NCBI RefSeq assembly: GCF_047495875.1
Contig: NC_092459.1
Location: forward strand, 36,179,634 to 36,243,633
Direction: 5' to 3'
DNA length: 64,000 bases
Origin: Pithys albifrons albifrons
Taxonomy: Eukaryota > Chordata > Aves > Passeriformes > Thamnophilidae
The position numbers and the translations under genes were made by a program. Positions 52,790-64,000 of this stretch are shown piece by piece. The first letter of the stretch is position 1. Each line of letters opens with the position of its first letter. The notes under the pieces are model-generated. The model worked only from the letters and a program-made list of their open reading frames with translations. It was not told where the DNA came from and did no database searches.

Positions 52790-54237
52790 GTAGGGCTTTC
52801 CATGTACATTGGGTGTTGGTCCCCCATCCCACCAAATTAAGAAGACTCTGGGGGAGCAAAGAAGAACAAAAAGGGGAAAAAGAGGAATGGAATGAGAGAG
52901 TACTAAAGAAAAAGGAATGAAAATATTTACTTTTTCTGTGATAACTAAAGAAGTTCTTTCTGAAACTATAAAAAAAGCTTTGAAGTGTTATATTTCAGAA
53001 GGTCTCATACCATATGTTTGCTTTACGATTTTATGAATTCTAAATACTATTTATGTTTTTAAAGCATTTCCATCATTCTGTTTATTTCTGAAGCACCTGT
53101 GGGACATCAGCAGAAATTTTCCCCTCAGGCTGGCCAATTTAAGATTAATCATGACCTATTGCAAGTAAGTATTCAGGGATGCAAGCAATAGGATATTCAG
53201 CAAATGCAACACTTTCCCCTTTAAAGTAAGTTTGCACTCTCCAATGAGTCACACATACAGTGTTTATCCAAGTTACCAGTGCTACAAGAAAAAAAAAAGC
53301 AGGCCATTACATTTGCAAATACATAAAAATCAGAGCTGTAAGCACACAACTGCTTACACAAGAATTTGTTTCTGTGACTGGATATTGATTTTTTAATAAT
53401 GTGTCATTATACCAATGTTGATACAACAACTATCTTCCCAGAGTATGCAGTTTAATACTAAAAAGAAGCTGGCTTTAGGAAATATCAAATCCACACCCAT
53501 TCACGTGCTTTTTAAACATCCTTCTTGGTCATGAGTATAGCAATGCAGAGCTACAGCTGCTTTTTTTCCCACGTTGCACCTAACAAAGAAAATGGACTTG
53601 CCAGTTAGAAACAGCTCAGCCAAAGCAGAATACTGCAGAACCTCTTCAATCATCGTTGGAAACCAAGAGGGTACATTGAAAAAGATGCAAGTTTTTCAAA
53701 CTTCCCCTGTACAAGAAATCAGTGCATGGAAAGGCACATTGTAGGTCCTTATCCTGGAATCAAATACATGTGGGGAAAACCAAATGCTTGTGAAAAGCCT
53801 GGTGACTTCACTAGGATTGCCTAAGAAGTTCCAGGGTAGGATCTGGCCCCAATTACAAATGTGGAGTGCAATTAACACCGTAAACTCCCCCCTGCCTTCA
53901 TCTTTCAATTCCCTTCAGTGAGGGAAATAATTAAAATTATTAAAAACATTGGAGGCATTTTAGCTATCAACTTACATTTCCTACAAAGCAGGATGCAAAT
54001 ATGTTAAAGTCTATCATTTTACAAACATATTAAATATGTTGCAAACATATTAGTACCATGCCTAAACATCACACGTTAGGTTTCCTACAACCACGCAAAG
54101 AGAAATTGTCTTTATTCACACAAAGAAAACAACCAGCAGTATTCCTCTAAAGTGGAGGTCTAGGTCTAGGTCTTTTAGCAGATAATGATCTGCTCTGATC
54201 CAGAAATCCTTTAGAAGGGGGAATTCAAGAGAAATGT
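52790..54237 (+). other. Non-coding DNA, possibly intronic
   Basis: No further exon is recognised. Around 53790-53860 the text cctggtgacttcactaggat and, further on, gtaggatctggcccc resembles phrases common in ancient amniote interspersed repeats, but it is too diverged to name. Confidence 0.4.
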
Positions 54238-54330
54238 TCATAGATTCAGAGTTCTGCAGTCTGAAGGAACAGCTAATCATTTGACCTTCCTCCACGAAAC
54301 AGGCACTGAGCTTCCTTGCCTACACTGAAG
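54238..54330 (-). mobile_element. Possible ancient CR1-type fragment
   Basis: The plus strand reads catagattcagagttctgca, then gtctgaaggaacagctaatc, then atttgaccttcctccacgaa and acaggcactgag. The order (tcatagattc, ccagaagggacc, atcatctagtctgacctcct, acaggcc) recalls an old CR1 family seen in turtles and other amniotes, in reverse orientation. Divergence is high and boundaries are approximate. Confidence 0.4.
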
Positions 54331-57060
54331 CAGCTGTAAGAGGTTGAATAAGAGAATCTCCTATGGGAAAAACCAAACCCATTAAAAAACATAAAAAAAA
54401 AACCAAAACAAAAAATCCAGCCTCAGATTCAACAGTCTGACGGAAAGAAGGAAGCTACTGCAGCCCCAGCAACATTATCCTATTCAGCAGCTACCAGTGC
54501 TGTGTGCACACTCACACCCTCTTACCTGGTCTGAATGAATTAACAGCCAGCCGCTGGGTCTTGTTATACCTTGTCACCTTCCCCTACTCCTCAGCCCCTG
54601 ACAAAGGGGCTGAAAGCCAGCCAGTGTTCAAAGCACAATAAAAAGTGGTGTCACATTATTACCTGGATCCACCGAGTCCTCCTGTCAACAACGACGTTTA
54701 TGCAATCACATTTTTCTGTTTTTAAAAACTTCTCTCTTGCCTCATCGCTCTGTGAGAAACAACACAAAAGAGAAAACTGATTAACTGCATGCAATTATCT
54801 ATTATTTGCATTATAGCAGTTTCTCAGCAGATATTTAAGTCCTTTGTATTCTGCTTCATCCCATAAAGACACTAAACAAGAAAAGGTCCTTTCCACAAAA
54901 TCACTCATTGACCAAAGAGAAGCAACAGATATCAATTTGGAGAGGTAGATGAGGTACCAGAGCCCATCACTCGTAGAGATTCACAGGAGAATGCAGCTCT
55001 CTCAGAGCCCATACCCTCTGCCGTCTTCCCAGGGCATCCTGCCTGGCAAACTGGGACCAATGCCAAGCAGACATTCAGTGCCATCAAAAGAAGAAATACA
55101 GAGGGAAAGAAAGGTACAAACTTCTTTCAGTTTCAACAGTTAATACATGACACTGGTAACTGCAGCAGTGATGCAAAAATAATACTTGCAGAATTACATT
55201 GACAGTAGATTACTTCATCATAAAGTTTCCCTGAATTTTGCATCTACATTATCAAAGTAGTGACTCCACTTAAAATTCTCAAAAGGGTCTTTTAGTGTCT
55301 GTGTTTACTCCTCACTTCACGTATTAGTAGGTTTAAGCTTTAGTGCCAAATTCTTCTGCTGTTCCACAAATGCACTAAAATACGCACTCCATAGAAAACA
55401 TTTCTACATTTAAAAAAGAAAGAAAGAAGCCCACACTTCAGAAACCCAAATGAAGGTACAACCTCAACCCTCTCCACCACACCTCCCCAATCTCTCTGAA
55501 TGGCCAGAAGACATACCATAAGGAAAGGAAACCGGATTTTCAGTTCTGGAAATGCCATTAGTGTCATTATTTCACCACTTTCTCTGAAAGCAAACAAAAC
55601 AAACCCCTTCACTTAAGAAGATGCGACTCAATCATGTGTACATCATCCCTTGCCTACTTCCACAAGGGCATATAAAACTAAACCCAGACAGAGAGCACAG
55701 GATGGGGGATATAGCTGCGATACCCTTTCTGAATTTCAGGGCTTGGGCATTTGGCAACATGGGATATTTGCCAAAAACTTTTGCTGCAAGATTTTGGTCA
55801 CCGTTTTTGAGTTTTTGAACCATTCCCAAAAAAAGTGTCTGGAAAGATGAAATTCTGGCAACCACCAGAACAGAGAGTTTAAACCTGTTTTTTGCCAGAT
55901 GCCACACTAAGTAAAGAGCATGATCTAGTCCAAGGCTGAGGACAAGAGAGGTGACCATTGCCTCTGGCATCTGCTGCCAACCAGAGCAGGGCCACCTCCC
56001 AAGCAAGGACAAGGACCAGTTCTCTCCCACTCCAGGTGACCTTCCTACCACAGCCTGGAGCTGTCTATGGTCAAGTGAAAGTAGCCAAGAGCTATGCCAG
56101 GGATCAGCAGGGAAAAAAACACATCAAACCAAGAAATTTCACTTAACAGGGACAGAAAATTGGAGGGACGATGGGGAGCAGGTAAGAACCTGGTTAGGCA
56201 CAGAGGGCTGCATGGTGGCTGTGCAGCTGCAAGAGGGAATACTGATGAGATCAAGCACTCAGCCCTCAAAATGGAGGGAAATGAAGCAGGTGAGTGCTGC
56301 CTGCTGCAGCTGCCTTCACTCTTGGCATGCAGGATGTACCTGAGCCGTGCATCGGGGCTGTGGGGTAAGAGCACATGACAGCTCTAACAGCTGTTAGCAG
56401 CACGGATGGCAGCCACCCTGACACTCCCTGCTACCCTCTCAGTGCCCAGGCAGATGAGCTGTGCCTTGCAGAGCTGCCACACAGCTCTGATGCAGCACTG
56501 TGTCAGTCATTTAAACCCAGCATCTCTCAAGTGGCCATTAACAACACGTTTCTAACCAACCTGAAACCCTGGCTTCTCTCAACTAAAACTAATCAACAGT
56601 CACAGCACAAGGGAACTGTATTTCCATTACATGAAGTACTACATAGCATGGCGACATCTCAGTGGCCAGGCTGTAAGATCTTCCGGATCCTCTGTCCTCT
56701 TGTTTTAACTCTCTTCCTGTAACGAAGTGGTGGCCCTTCCCAAATCATTTGTCAAACCCTCAAGCCTGACACCAGTCAACAGAGTAAAGATTGTGAGGAA
56801 ATGACCAACTTCTTTAGTAGGATTTGAAGTGTGCCATAAATAAAAATCTGGGCCAAACATAGGACACCAGGAAAAAAACCAAGATGCTGAATAGGGAGTT
56901 GAATTTGCCCAGGGCTTGCAGCTACAGCTGTACCATTGGCACTAGGCAGGGGACTTGCAGAAAGAGGAAGACTTGAAAACTGTCCATGCATTCACAACAC
57001 TTAAAATTAGGTCTGCAAAAATCTGTTTTACATCTGAGCTACACTCTGAACATAGTTCTG
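54331..57060. other. Non-coding DNA, no gene seen
   Basis: An A/C-rich low-complexity patch lies at about 54373-54418. A moderately GC-rich stretch around 55920-56450 holds overlapping chance frames on both strands (for example 55951-56343 plus, 130 codons) with no recognisable protein. If the exons at 51.7-52.8 kb are real, this could be intron. Confidence 0.5.
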
Positions 57061-57107
57061 GAATCATAGAATGGTTTGGGTTGTAAGGGATCTTAAAGAT
57101 CATCTAT
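57061..57107 (-). mobile_element. CR1 LINE, terminal fragment (reverse orientation)
   Basis: The plus strand gaatcatagaatggtttggg followed by ttgtaagggatcttaaagat and catct is the complement of the extreme 3' end of a CR1 LINE. Only about 47 bp remain before unrelated sequence, so this is a very short, 5'-truncated insertion or a remnant. Confidence 0.88.
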
Positions 57108-57266
57108 AATGTTGCAATGTATTTGTGTATGAAAATAAAATCAACAGCAAATAGCTGAAACCACCTTAGATATTATGTTACCTTACACATTCATAGCATA
57201 TAATGGCATATAACAGAGCTTAGGTCTACAACCAATCAAATGCACAACGCAGGAAGACAGACCTTA
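57108..57266. other. Short unique spacer
   Basis: Unique AT-rich sequence between the CR1 stub and the tandem duplication. Nothing is recognised. Confidence 0.5.
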
Positions 57267-57313
57267 AAGGTAAATAATTCAGGACTTGAATTCTTTAAGG
57301 TAAATAATTCAGG
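57267..57313. repeat. Two-copy 30-bp-period tandem duplication
   Basis: AAGGTAAATAATTCAGG occurs at 57267-57283 and again at 57297-57313, a period of 30 bp. The bases between (acttgaattcttt) have no full second copy in view. It is a small local duplication. Confidence 0.85.
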
Positions 57314-60300
57314 GCTCTAATGAATTCGCTGACTGTAAATAGGGAGTTCCACTGCTAGGAACCCTCCAAACTGCCCTACATCCAATCCTCAGGAGTGCAC
57401 AGCAGAAAACTGTCAGCAGAAACATGCCTCAAACATTCCTGGCTATGGCAGCAAGGACTCCAAGACAAAAGGAGTCTTGGACAGCAAAAGGTGGCTTCAA
57501 AGGCTGGTTCCAGTGCTCCATACTGTGCCCATGAGCTGCTAAAAAGGAGGTGCCATTCACCACTTGGAGAAACAGTAAGGTGACTGTGAAGCATGGCAGC
57601 TGACCCCTGTTGCATCCAATAGACTCCTCAGAAAAGCCTCTCAAGGACAGCCAACACAGCAGTTTGGTCTAGTGGTGCTAAAAACATATAAGACTATAGG
57701 TGAAGCTAGACTCTCTTTGCTAAATATGACAGTTGTTAGATGGAAAGAAACCAGAAAAATCCCTGAGGCCTCCTCACTGCACAATCTCTCCTCCCTATCC
57801 TCTTCGATTGGCTACTATCAAGTGCTTTTATCAACACCTGGGAATTTCTGTGCATCCGTCAAAAAGCACCTCAACTAGCCAAATCCCATCAACAAACCAC
57901 AGTATAAAACCTCATAAATTCTTAAATTACCAGCAAGCCTCAGCCTTTCCAGGCTGCACCCTCTAATTCCAAGGAGCCATTCACAAGCAGTGACTATTGC
58001 TGACCAAGCAAGGAAATTGTATTAAAGTGGAGATGCAGCAAATTGTCAGTTATACAATCTTGCTGCTGCTAAAAAACCTCAGAGGATTTTTATGCTGTCT
58101 CACACATACAAAAGTAGTATACAAAAACACCCTGGAGTTGCCCCTCACCCTCTTACAAGACCTACATGAAACCAGACTGTGAAAGAAAATTCCGCCTTTC
58201 TCCGCCACACCAGCAGCAACAGCCAAGGCGCTGCAAGGTTGCAGATGAGCTTGGAAACACGGTATGGGAACATGCCCACAGATTATCAGTGGAAAACACA
58301 ACTGCTGTTCTCGCTCCATGCCCAGCGGAGATAGAGATCTCATCACCAGCAGAGATCTGGGTCACCACCAGGAAGCTGGAGTTATCCCAGAACCATCATC
58401 TTTCAGGTAATGCTCCCAAAAGCAGAAACAAATATGCAGCGAGTTTCATCTGACAAGATGCCGGGTGTAAACAAAACTAGGAGTTTCTTTGCTCCCTGGT
58501 GATACCAAATGAGTAGAAAAAACCCCTCAACCAATGTTGCCTGATGTGTTGTATGCAAACTGCTTTGCAGAAAGAGTTTGCTGCAAATTCAAGGTTCAGA
58601 TTGCGGTGTCTCAAGAGCTGCCAGATGCACCTCAATTGCCAAAGTCTGCCTCCTCCCAACAACAGGCTAAAAACTATTTGTTTGCCTATCCTGTACTTCA
58701 AAACTGGAAAGGCAAACATGGGGAAGGAAAAAGCTAGAAAGACAAAGAAGTATCAATTTTAAATCTGTGATATTTGTCAAAAATAAATGTTCTGAGTCTC
58801 CACATAATCAAGACACTTATCCAGGAGCAGGACTGAAAACTGAATCAACCTTCTATTTCTGCTAACCAAAGTTTTGCAATCTTCCTGTATGCCATTTCCT
58901 TGTTTACGTCTCATGGTACGGGAGTTCAACTTTTGGAGAAACACAAATGGTGAACCTAGAAAGTGAAACGTGATATTGTTTACAGAATAGGAGAGCACAC
59001 AGCTCACAGGAATTCACAGGCACACACATCTCAGTCCTGTTTCTCAGTCCAACACCCACTCCTGAAATCCTGTACCAACCAGATTAGCCAATGTGCACAT
59101 GCCTGTGCTCTTGCAGAAACAATAGTCTCTTTCAGTCCATACAATGTTCTGAAGAACCAGGCAAAAACGTCATGGCAGAAGTTAGGAAATATCTGCAGAA
59201 AACAGTACACAAGATGAAAGGCAGAACAAGTCTTTTAACTTGCACAAAGTGTACACGGAGGATAAGTACAGAACTTTGTTACCCAGCCCCTCTTCCAAAG
59301 AGTATTCCCCACCCACCCTAGGAAAAGGGGGGTTGAAACAATTTTAGAAAATAAAACACTGGGGTGGTGGAATGGCTCCCTTACAGACTGCTGCAGGCAA
59401 GTTTAAGCTCTGGAGGCTGTGTGGCAAACCTGAGAGACAATACGCGCTTCCCTTACGTGCTGGGATCTCCCGCAAACGGCAGGGATCCCAGCTGGCAAGA
59501 TCAGCCCTCCTGCTCCCAGTACACAGCACTCCTCCCTTCCCTCCCTTCTCAAACACTGCTCTGCTCCTGCAGAGGGCACAGGACTATTTTTTAATTAATT
59601 CAGCACAAGGTTTGAGCTGCTGCCTCAGGGTTAAGCTAAAAATTTTCTGTCTTTATCCACTACGGTAGAACGAAGCATAGAGAAAAACACTTCACCATAA
59701 GGCTAGGGAATTGAGGACAGAAAAGAAGTGCAACAGAGCCACCCCTGACCTCTCAAAATTTCACCTCCAGAGGACTCAAGAAACTGAATTTTTAATCAGC
59801 TGGGAAATGGGGCAGGGAGATTCACTCTTGGTAACATTATGGTTGTGAATATTACATAAAAGGCATTATGGAGTTGTACCATCCACCTTCTGTTTCAAAC
59901 TGTAGTCTTCCAAATAACCCATCAGGAAAAAAATCCACCTTCCCATACCATCAGGAAAGCGCTAGATGCTCAGAGACATTTAAAAGGAATACAGTTCTAC
60001 AAAGCCCTCTCACAAGGGGCTGTAGATCCCGCAGGAAACACACGCTCCCGTAACAAAGCAGGTATTCTTTGCATGTACTCACACTGCCTATTACTTTTTA
60101 ATCATCTGGTATGCATCTTCCTACAGGATTGCTTATGTTAAAGGAAATACTAGCAGCTCTGCAAAAGAACACTGACTACTGTTCTGTGTGAATGCCGTGA
60201 AGGTTTACAGTGGCAATTATGGCTTGAACTCTGCCTTGTGCCAAGCAGTCCATACAACCACTGCCATCTTACCCCATGTGTGCTTCCCATCAGCTCATGC

Positions 60301-60774
60301 TTAGTCTCTGCAAGATTTTACTACAGAGTTCAACTAAACCTGATGGTAAGTATTTTCCAAACTGTAGGAGTAACTCAAAGCATATTTTGATGTGTCTGAT
60401 TGCACAGAGAACATATGATTTTGTGAGAGCTGATATAGAAGAATATAAGTTGCTTTTTCATTTCACAGCTCTGAAACTCAAAAAATAGTGTGTAGGACCC
60501 TGATATATACCAGATGTTTTCAAGTAAAGTGGAAAAACTGGTGTGGACACATTTGTCCATCATGAAAGCTTTCCAACAGCTACCAACTGGCCGTGTTATG
60601 GTGAGCAGGCTCATCCTGCCTGTGAAAGGTTACAAGCCTAATGGAACAGGAATATCATAGCCTTCATCTATACTGCTGCTCTCAATCCTGCTCTCTTTTC
60701 CTGAAAATAAATTTGACAAGTCCATCACTATGATGTGAGAAAGCCTCAAAACAGAGCTCATTTTGTTACATATA
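57314..60774. other. Non-coding DNA, no gene seen
   Basis: Many overlapping frames of 60-98 codons occur on both strands, none with a recognisable family. No repeat is recognised with confidence. Confidence 0.5.
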
Positions 60775-61020
60775 CAGAATCACTGAATACGCCAAGTTGG
60801 AAGGAACCCACAAAGATCATCAAGTCCAACTCCTGGGCCTGCACAAGACAATCCTTAAGAGTCACACCATGTGCCCAAGAGTATTGTCCAAATTCTTCTT
60901 GAACTCTGTCAGGCTTGGTGCTGTGACCACTTCCCTGGGGAGCCTGTTGCAGTGCCCAACCACCCTCTGGGTGAAGACTCTAAAATCCAACCTAAACTTC
61001 CTCTGACACAACTTCAAGTT
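60775..61020 (-). mobile_element. CR1 LINE, 3' fragment of a second subfamily (reverse orientation)
   Basis: The plus strand reads cagaatcactgaatacgcca, agttggaaggaacccacaaa, gatcatcaagtccaactcct, then gtcaggcttggtgctgtgac, cacttccctggggagcctgt and gcccaaccaccctctgggtg. This is a well-preserved CR1 3' region of about 245 bp in reverse orientation. The wording differs from the copy at 41.4 kb, so it belongs to another CR1 subfamily, and its better preservation suggests a younger insertion. Confidence 0.93.
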
Positions 61021-61712
61021 TGGGCCAGAGCACATCCATGGTTTCACCAAGTTTCACATTCAACCCAAGAAATGAATGAGCAGTATTTTTTGACTTGTTT
61101 CTAGCAAGTCTTGAGTCAGTTTCCTTCAGAAAGTTTTGTTCAGAATTTGTGCTTAGATTTTAAAAAAATAAATAAAAAAGACTTCCACCTCGGGCACAAC
61201 CCTCACTGCACTCTAAAAATGCAACTGGGCACTCTACAAATGCATACAGATCCTTCACATCTCCGTCCTGAAAAGACAAGTTTCACCTTGTAGTTGTAAG
61301 ATTGGAGGTTGTTTTCTTTCCTTTTTCAGTAAAAAGGGAAGCTTCATCATTAAAACAAAAAAAGAAGAAGAAAAAAAAACAGCCCTGCAGAAAAGTACCA
61401 TTTGAGAGTAACAAGAATATGCTCTTATCATTTAAATTGGCCCCTTGGGTAAAGCTCATTGCAGAGATCAAAAGTCTTTCCATGGACTTGGGATGAAGCC
61501 TGGAGAGTTCAAAATACTCCTGAGAGTGGACATCACTGTTCTTGACTGAATGACAGGGGGGTGCATGAAGGCATAACTCCTACAGCAGCCTTAACGCCTT
61601 CGTGTATGACAAGCTCCAGGGAGTTTGGGTAGCACAAGAGCCCACACTCTCAAGAGCTTTCAGACTGTATGGTGATACAACTCACTGACGACAGAAGGAG
61701 ACTAAAAACTTT
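61021..61712. other. Non-coding DNA between the CR1 copy and the candidate LTR
   Basis: Includes A-rich runs at about 61346-61380. No gene. The last five bases (61708-61712, acttt) form the candidate target-site duplication of the LTR that follows. Confidence 0.5.
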
Positions 61713-62433
61713 TGTTGGTGACTCTGGCCATGCTGGTTCAAAAAACACCACAGGACATATATCACAGGAGAAGGAGTATCTCAGGCCAGGGTCAGATAAA
61801 TATACATGTAGGTGAAGCAAGGTGAGGGCTGGCATTGTTGAGGAATACGTTCAGTGCAGGTAGCTGGGTTTGCAAGTTGCAGGTTGTGCCCTGGGTGGTG
61901 GGAGACCCAGGCAATAGGCTGCAAACTGGCACTGACCCCTTGCACAACAAAAGGCACAGGGACCAGTGGCACCAGCCAGGTGACCAGACACTCGTAGACA
62001 CAGCAGAAGCCAATGAACCAGTAGGAAGACCTTAGACTATCTTGTCCACAGTCTGGAAGAGTATAAAAGCCCAGGGTTTCCTTTGTTGCGGTGTCTCCAA
62101 GCTGTTCCTGTTTTATTGCAGCATGATTAAACTGTTTTATGGATCCAGACGTCTGGGACTGTGCTATGGGAAAACATGCTGAGCTGGTAAAGAAACCTTG
62201 TGCGAGTGTGGTGTGCGTAGGGAGTCAAGCAGGGCACCGGTCAGGTCACTGGAGCCACCCGCTGTGAAAGGGCTTCAAACCCAACAGTTAAAGCCTCTGG
62301 TGGTGGGACTGTGCCTCCAGAGTACACCCTCGATCAGACAGGAATGTTTACTTAGGAGGGATCTCTCAAGGCTCCCATATCCAACCCAAAGCAAGTTCTT
62401 TGCTGAACACTGACTCAATTACTTTTCTACACA
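61713..62433 (+). mobile_element. Candidate solo LTR of an avian endogenous retrovirus
   Basis: A 721-bp segment begins TGTTGG and ends CTACACA, giving the canonical TG...CA ends of a retroviral LTR. It is flanked by a 5-bp direct repeat, ACTTT (61708-61712 and 62434-62438). Inside, a TATA box (TATAAAA, 62062-62068) is followed about 58 bp later by an ATTAAA polyadenylation signal (62126-62131), the usual U3-R-U5 order on the plus strand. The U5 would be long (about 280 bp). No gag, pol or env coding is present, so it would be a solo LTR left by recombination. The ends were chosen while searching for a duplication, so they could be coincidental. The TATA/ATTAAA arrangement is the sturdier evidence. 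Confidence 0.48.
62062..62068 (+). promoter_or_regulatory. TATA box inside the candidate LTR
   Basis: TATAAAA in the context gagtataaaagcccag, followed by a GC-richer stretch, is a strong core-promoter match. It is visible whatever the LTR interpretation and could mark a cryptic start site near 62090-62095. Confidence 0.55.
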
Positions 62434-62438
62434 ACTTT

Positions 62439-64000
62439 TACAATCATAACGGGCGGTTTTGGAGATTTACCTGGGACTTGTGAGGTGACAAGGTATTTTT
62501 CTCACAATCCAGTTCAATAGCATTTATGTCTATTGTTTTCTTTTCACATTCCCTTGTGCACATACACTGGCCTCTTCTTCCAGCCTGGCTCTGCCTGAGG
62601 AGTAAGTAGAACTGTCAGCTCCTTCAGCACTAGGAAGGAAGCACTGCCTCGGGCTCACACTGAAATCTCTCGTTCTCACACGGGACTGTGGAGATAATCC
62701 TTTGCCCAATAAATAGCCCACTTTCTTCCTTATTGCTCCGGAAGGACATGCATGAATGAACTGCACTTTTTCTGAACACCATCTTCTGCTTTTATTGAGT
62801 ACTTCAGTCGCTGGTTCCAGCTGCATGTCCTTGCCCTAAGAGGCATCTGTTAAGGTTGCTGCATCTGATTTCCAAGTCCCCAGCTATAATAAGTCTCTTT
62901 GAGGAAAAAAGCTTGGATTCTATTAGTCCTATGAGAAAACATGCATACAGTCCATAACCACGGGCTCCTGAAACACAGCTGTTAAGTGCAAATCTCAGTT
63001 TCTGAAATTTTCTTTCTGCTGCCTCATTATCTTTACTACATGCCAGCAGAAACCAGAGTCCCTGCAGGCGCAGGGAGGAAGTCTTTATGCTTCCAGCTGC
63101 ATCTAATGCTGCCTAGTCAACCAGATGCAAAATATTGCATCAACCTAATGTGTCACTTCAAAGTTTCAAAATTTTCCTCTTACTGTTGGGACTAGGTGCT
63201 TGTGGTTTGAGTTACCACTGGGGAAATGGAATCTCACAGCCAACACTTCAGATTACTTTCCGACACTGCCCGGCTGCCCTCAAAAGAAAAACAACCAGAA
63301 GATGTCAGACACAAAACAGCTTAAATCAGATGCTTAGAAAACACTTTGTAATAAACAAGAAGTTAAGCACAACTAATTGAAATGAAAATTGAGCTCAATG
63401 CAAGTCATCACTTTAATGTTAAGAGTAGGGCAGGATCCCTAAGAAGTCGTTATGGCCAAGAAGTTCTGACCACTAAATTTAATCCTGCAGGTGATGACTT
63501 CATGCTGTTGTTGTCTCCCAGCCAGACTGTTCCAGTTAAGCAGCCTTGAATATTTTCATCAGAATCCACAGACTGAAACTCCATTTTTAAGTCATGCACA
63601 GGAAAAAAAAATTCAACTTGCCAATGAAGAACAAAAATACCAGATCAATGAGCATACAGTCTTAGAAATAAAACCCTAATCCCTCACTTGCTAAGACATC
63701 TCTTTCAAAGAAATGTTTATGTTAAAATTTAAAGTTATGTTCAACATTAATCTTAGGGAATTTTACAACAGAATGTACCAATTTTAAAAGGATTCTACAG
63801 TCTTAATGAATTCCTAGAACCCATAGACAGAAATTAAATAGGGGGAACCTACAGTGTTGGCTAGACATATTTCAATATTTGTTACCATAGAAACAAGCCA
63901 GTAGATTTAGGGTTTGGCGTTATCCTTGCTATAAAATATTAAACTTCTTACAGTTTTTGCATATGTATATTATGGCAAGAACACTGTCAATCCTGATAAA
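62439..64000. other. Non-coding DNA, no gene seen
   Basis: Unique sequence to the end of the window. Frames up to 98 codons (62530-62826 minus) show no recognisable protein. No repeat is recognised. Confidence 0.5.

Noticed and set aside
1..64000. Bacterial-type features (CRISPR, operons, insertion sequences) and tRNA genes
   Set aside because: No regularly spaced repeats, no ribosome-binding-site organised genes, and no convincing tRNA box B were seen. The sequence is clearly vertebrate in character.

Overview
This is a vertebrate nuclear window that is almost entirely non-coding, and it is most probably from a bird. Its moderate, AT-leaning composition, long gene-free stretches and short decayed interspersed repeats fit an avian genome. 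The best taxonomic mark is the set of CR1 LINE 3' ends, recognisable by their terminal tracts (tcatagaat / attctatga) and the adjoining gatcatcaagtccaa or gatgatctcaataatcc bodies. These occur on both strands at about 12.4, 17.3, 21.5, 41.4, 57.1 and 60.8 kb. Nothing looks prokaryotic: there are no operons, rRNA, CRISPR arrays or insertion sequences, and nearly all open frames longer than 60 codons look like chance.

Layout. From 1 to about 29.6 kb I see no gene: AT-rich intergenic or intronic DNA with a (GATA)n microsatellite at 11.88 kb and three plus-strand CR1 tails. From about 29.65 to 32.2 kb, on the minus strand, lies a heavily decayed but nearly full-length pol region of a non-LTR retrotransposon. 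An APE-type endonuclease and the C-terminal part of a reverse-transcriptase polyprotein can be read across several frames and stops, with RTE-like affinity rather than CR1. From 32.2 to 51 kb there is again no gene, apart from a possible 5S-rRNA-derived SINE fossil (37.65 kb) and a CR1 copy (41.4 kb).

The only convincing coding signal is at 51.0-52.8 kb on the plus strand. A CpG-enriched stretch with AP-1 and MEF2 consensus sites precedes a short exon-like segment: an ATG with an in-frame upstream stop, 28 codons, then a gtaagtg donor. A second, 36-codon exon-like segment in compatible phase lies 858 bp downstream. I could not assign it to a named gene. It may be an alternative first-exon region of a large gene whose other exons lie outside the window. 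Between the two exons is a (CA)n repeat.

From 52.8 to 64 kb the DNA is non-coding again, with an apparently ancient CR1-like relic (54.2 kb), two more CR1 copies (57.1 and 60.8 kb), a small tandem duplication (57.3 kb), and a candidate solo LTR of an endogenous retrovirus (61.71-62.43 kb) flanked by a 5-bp direct repeat. All family assignments come from reading the sequence and from memory of the families; no database search was possible.
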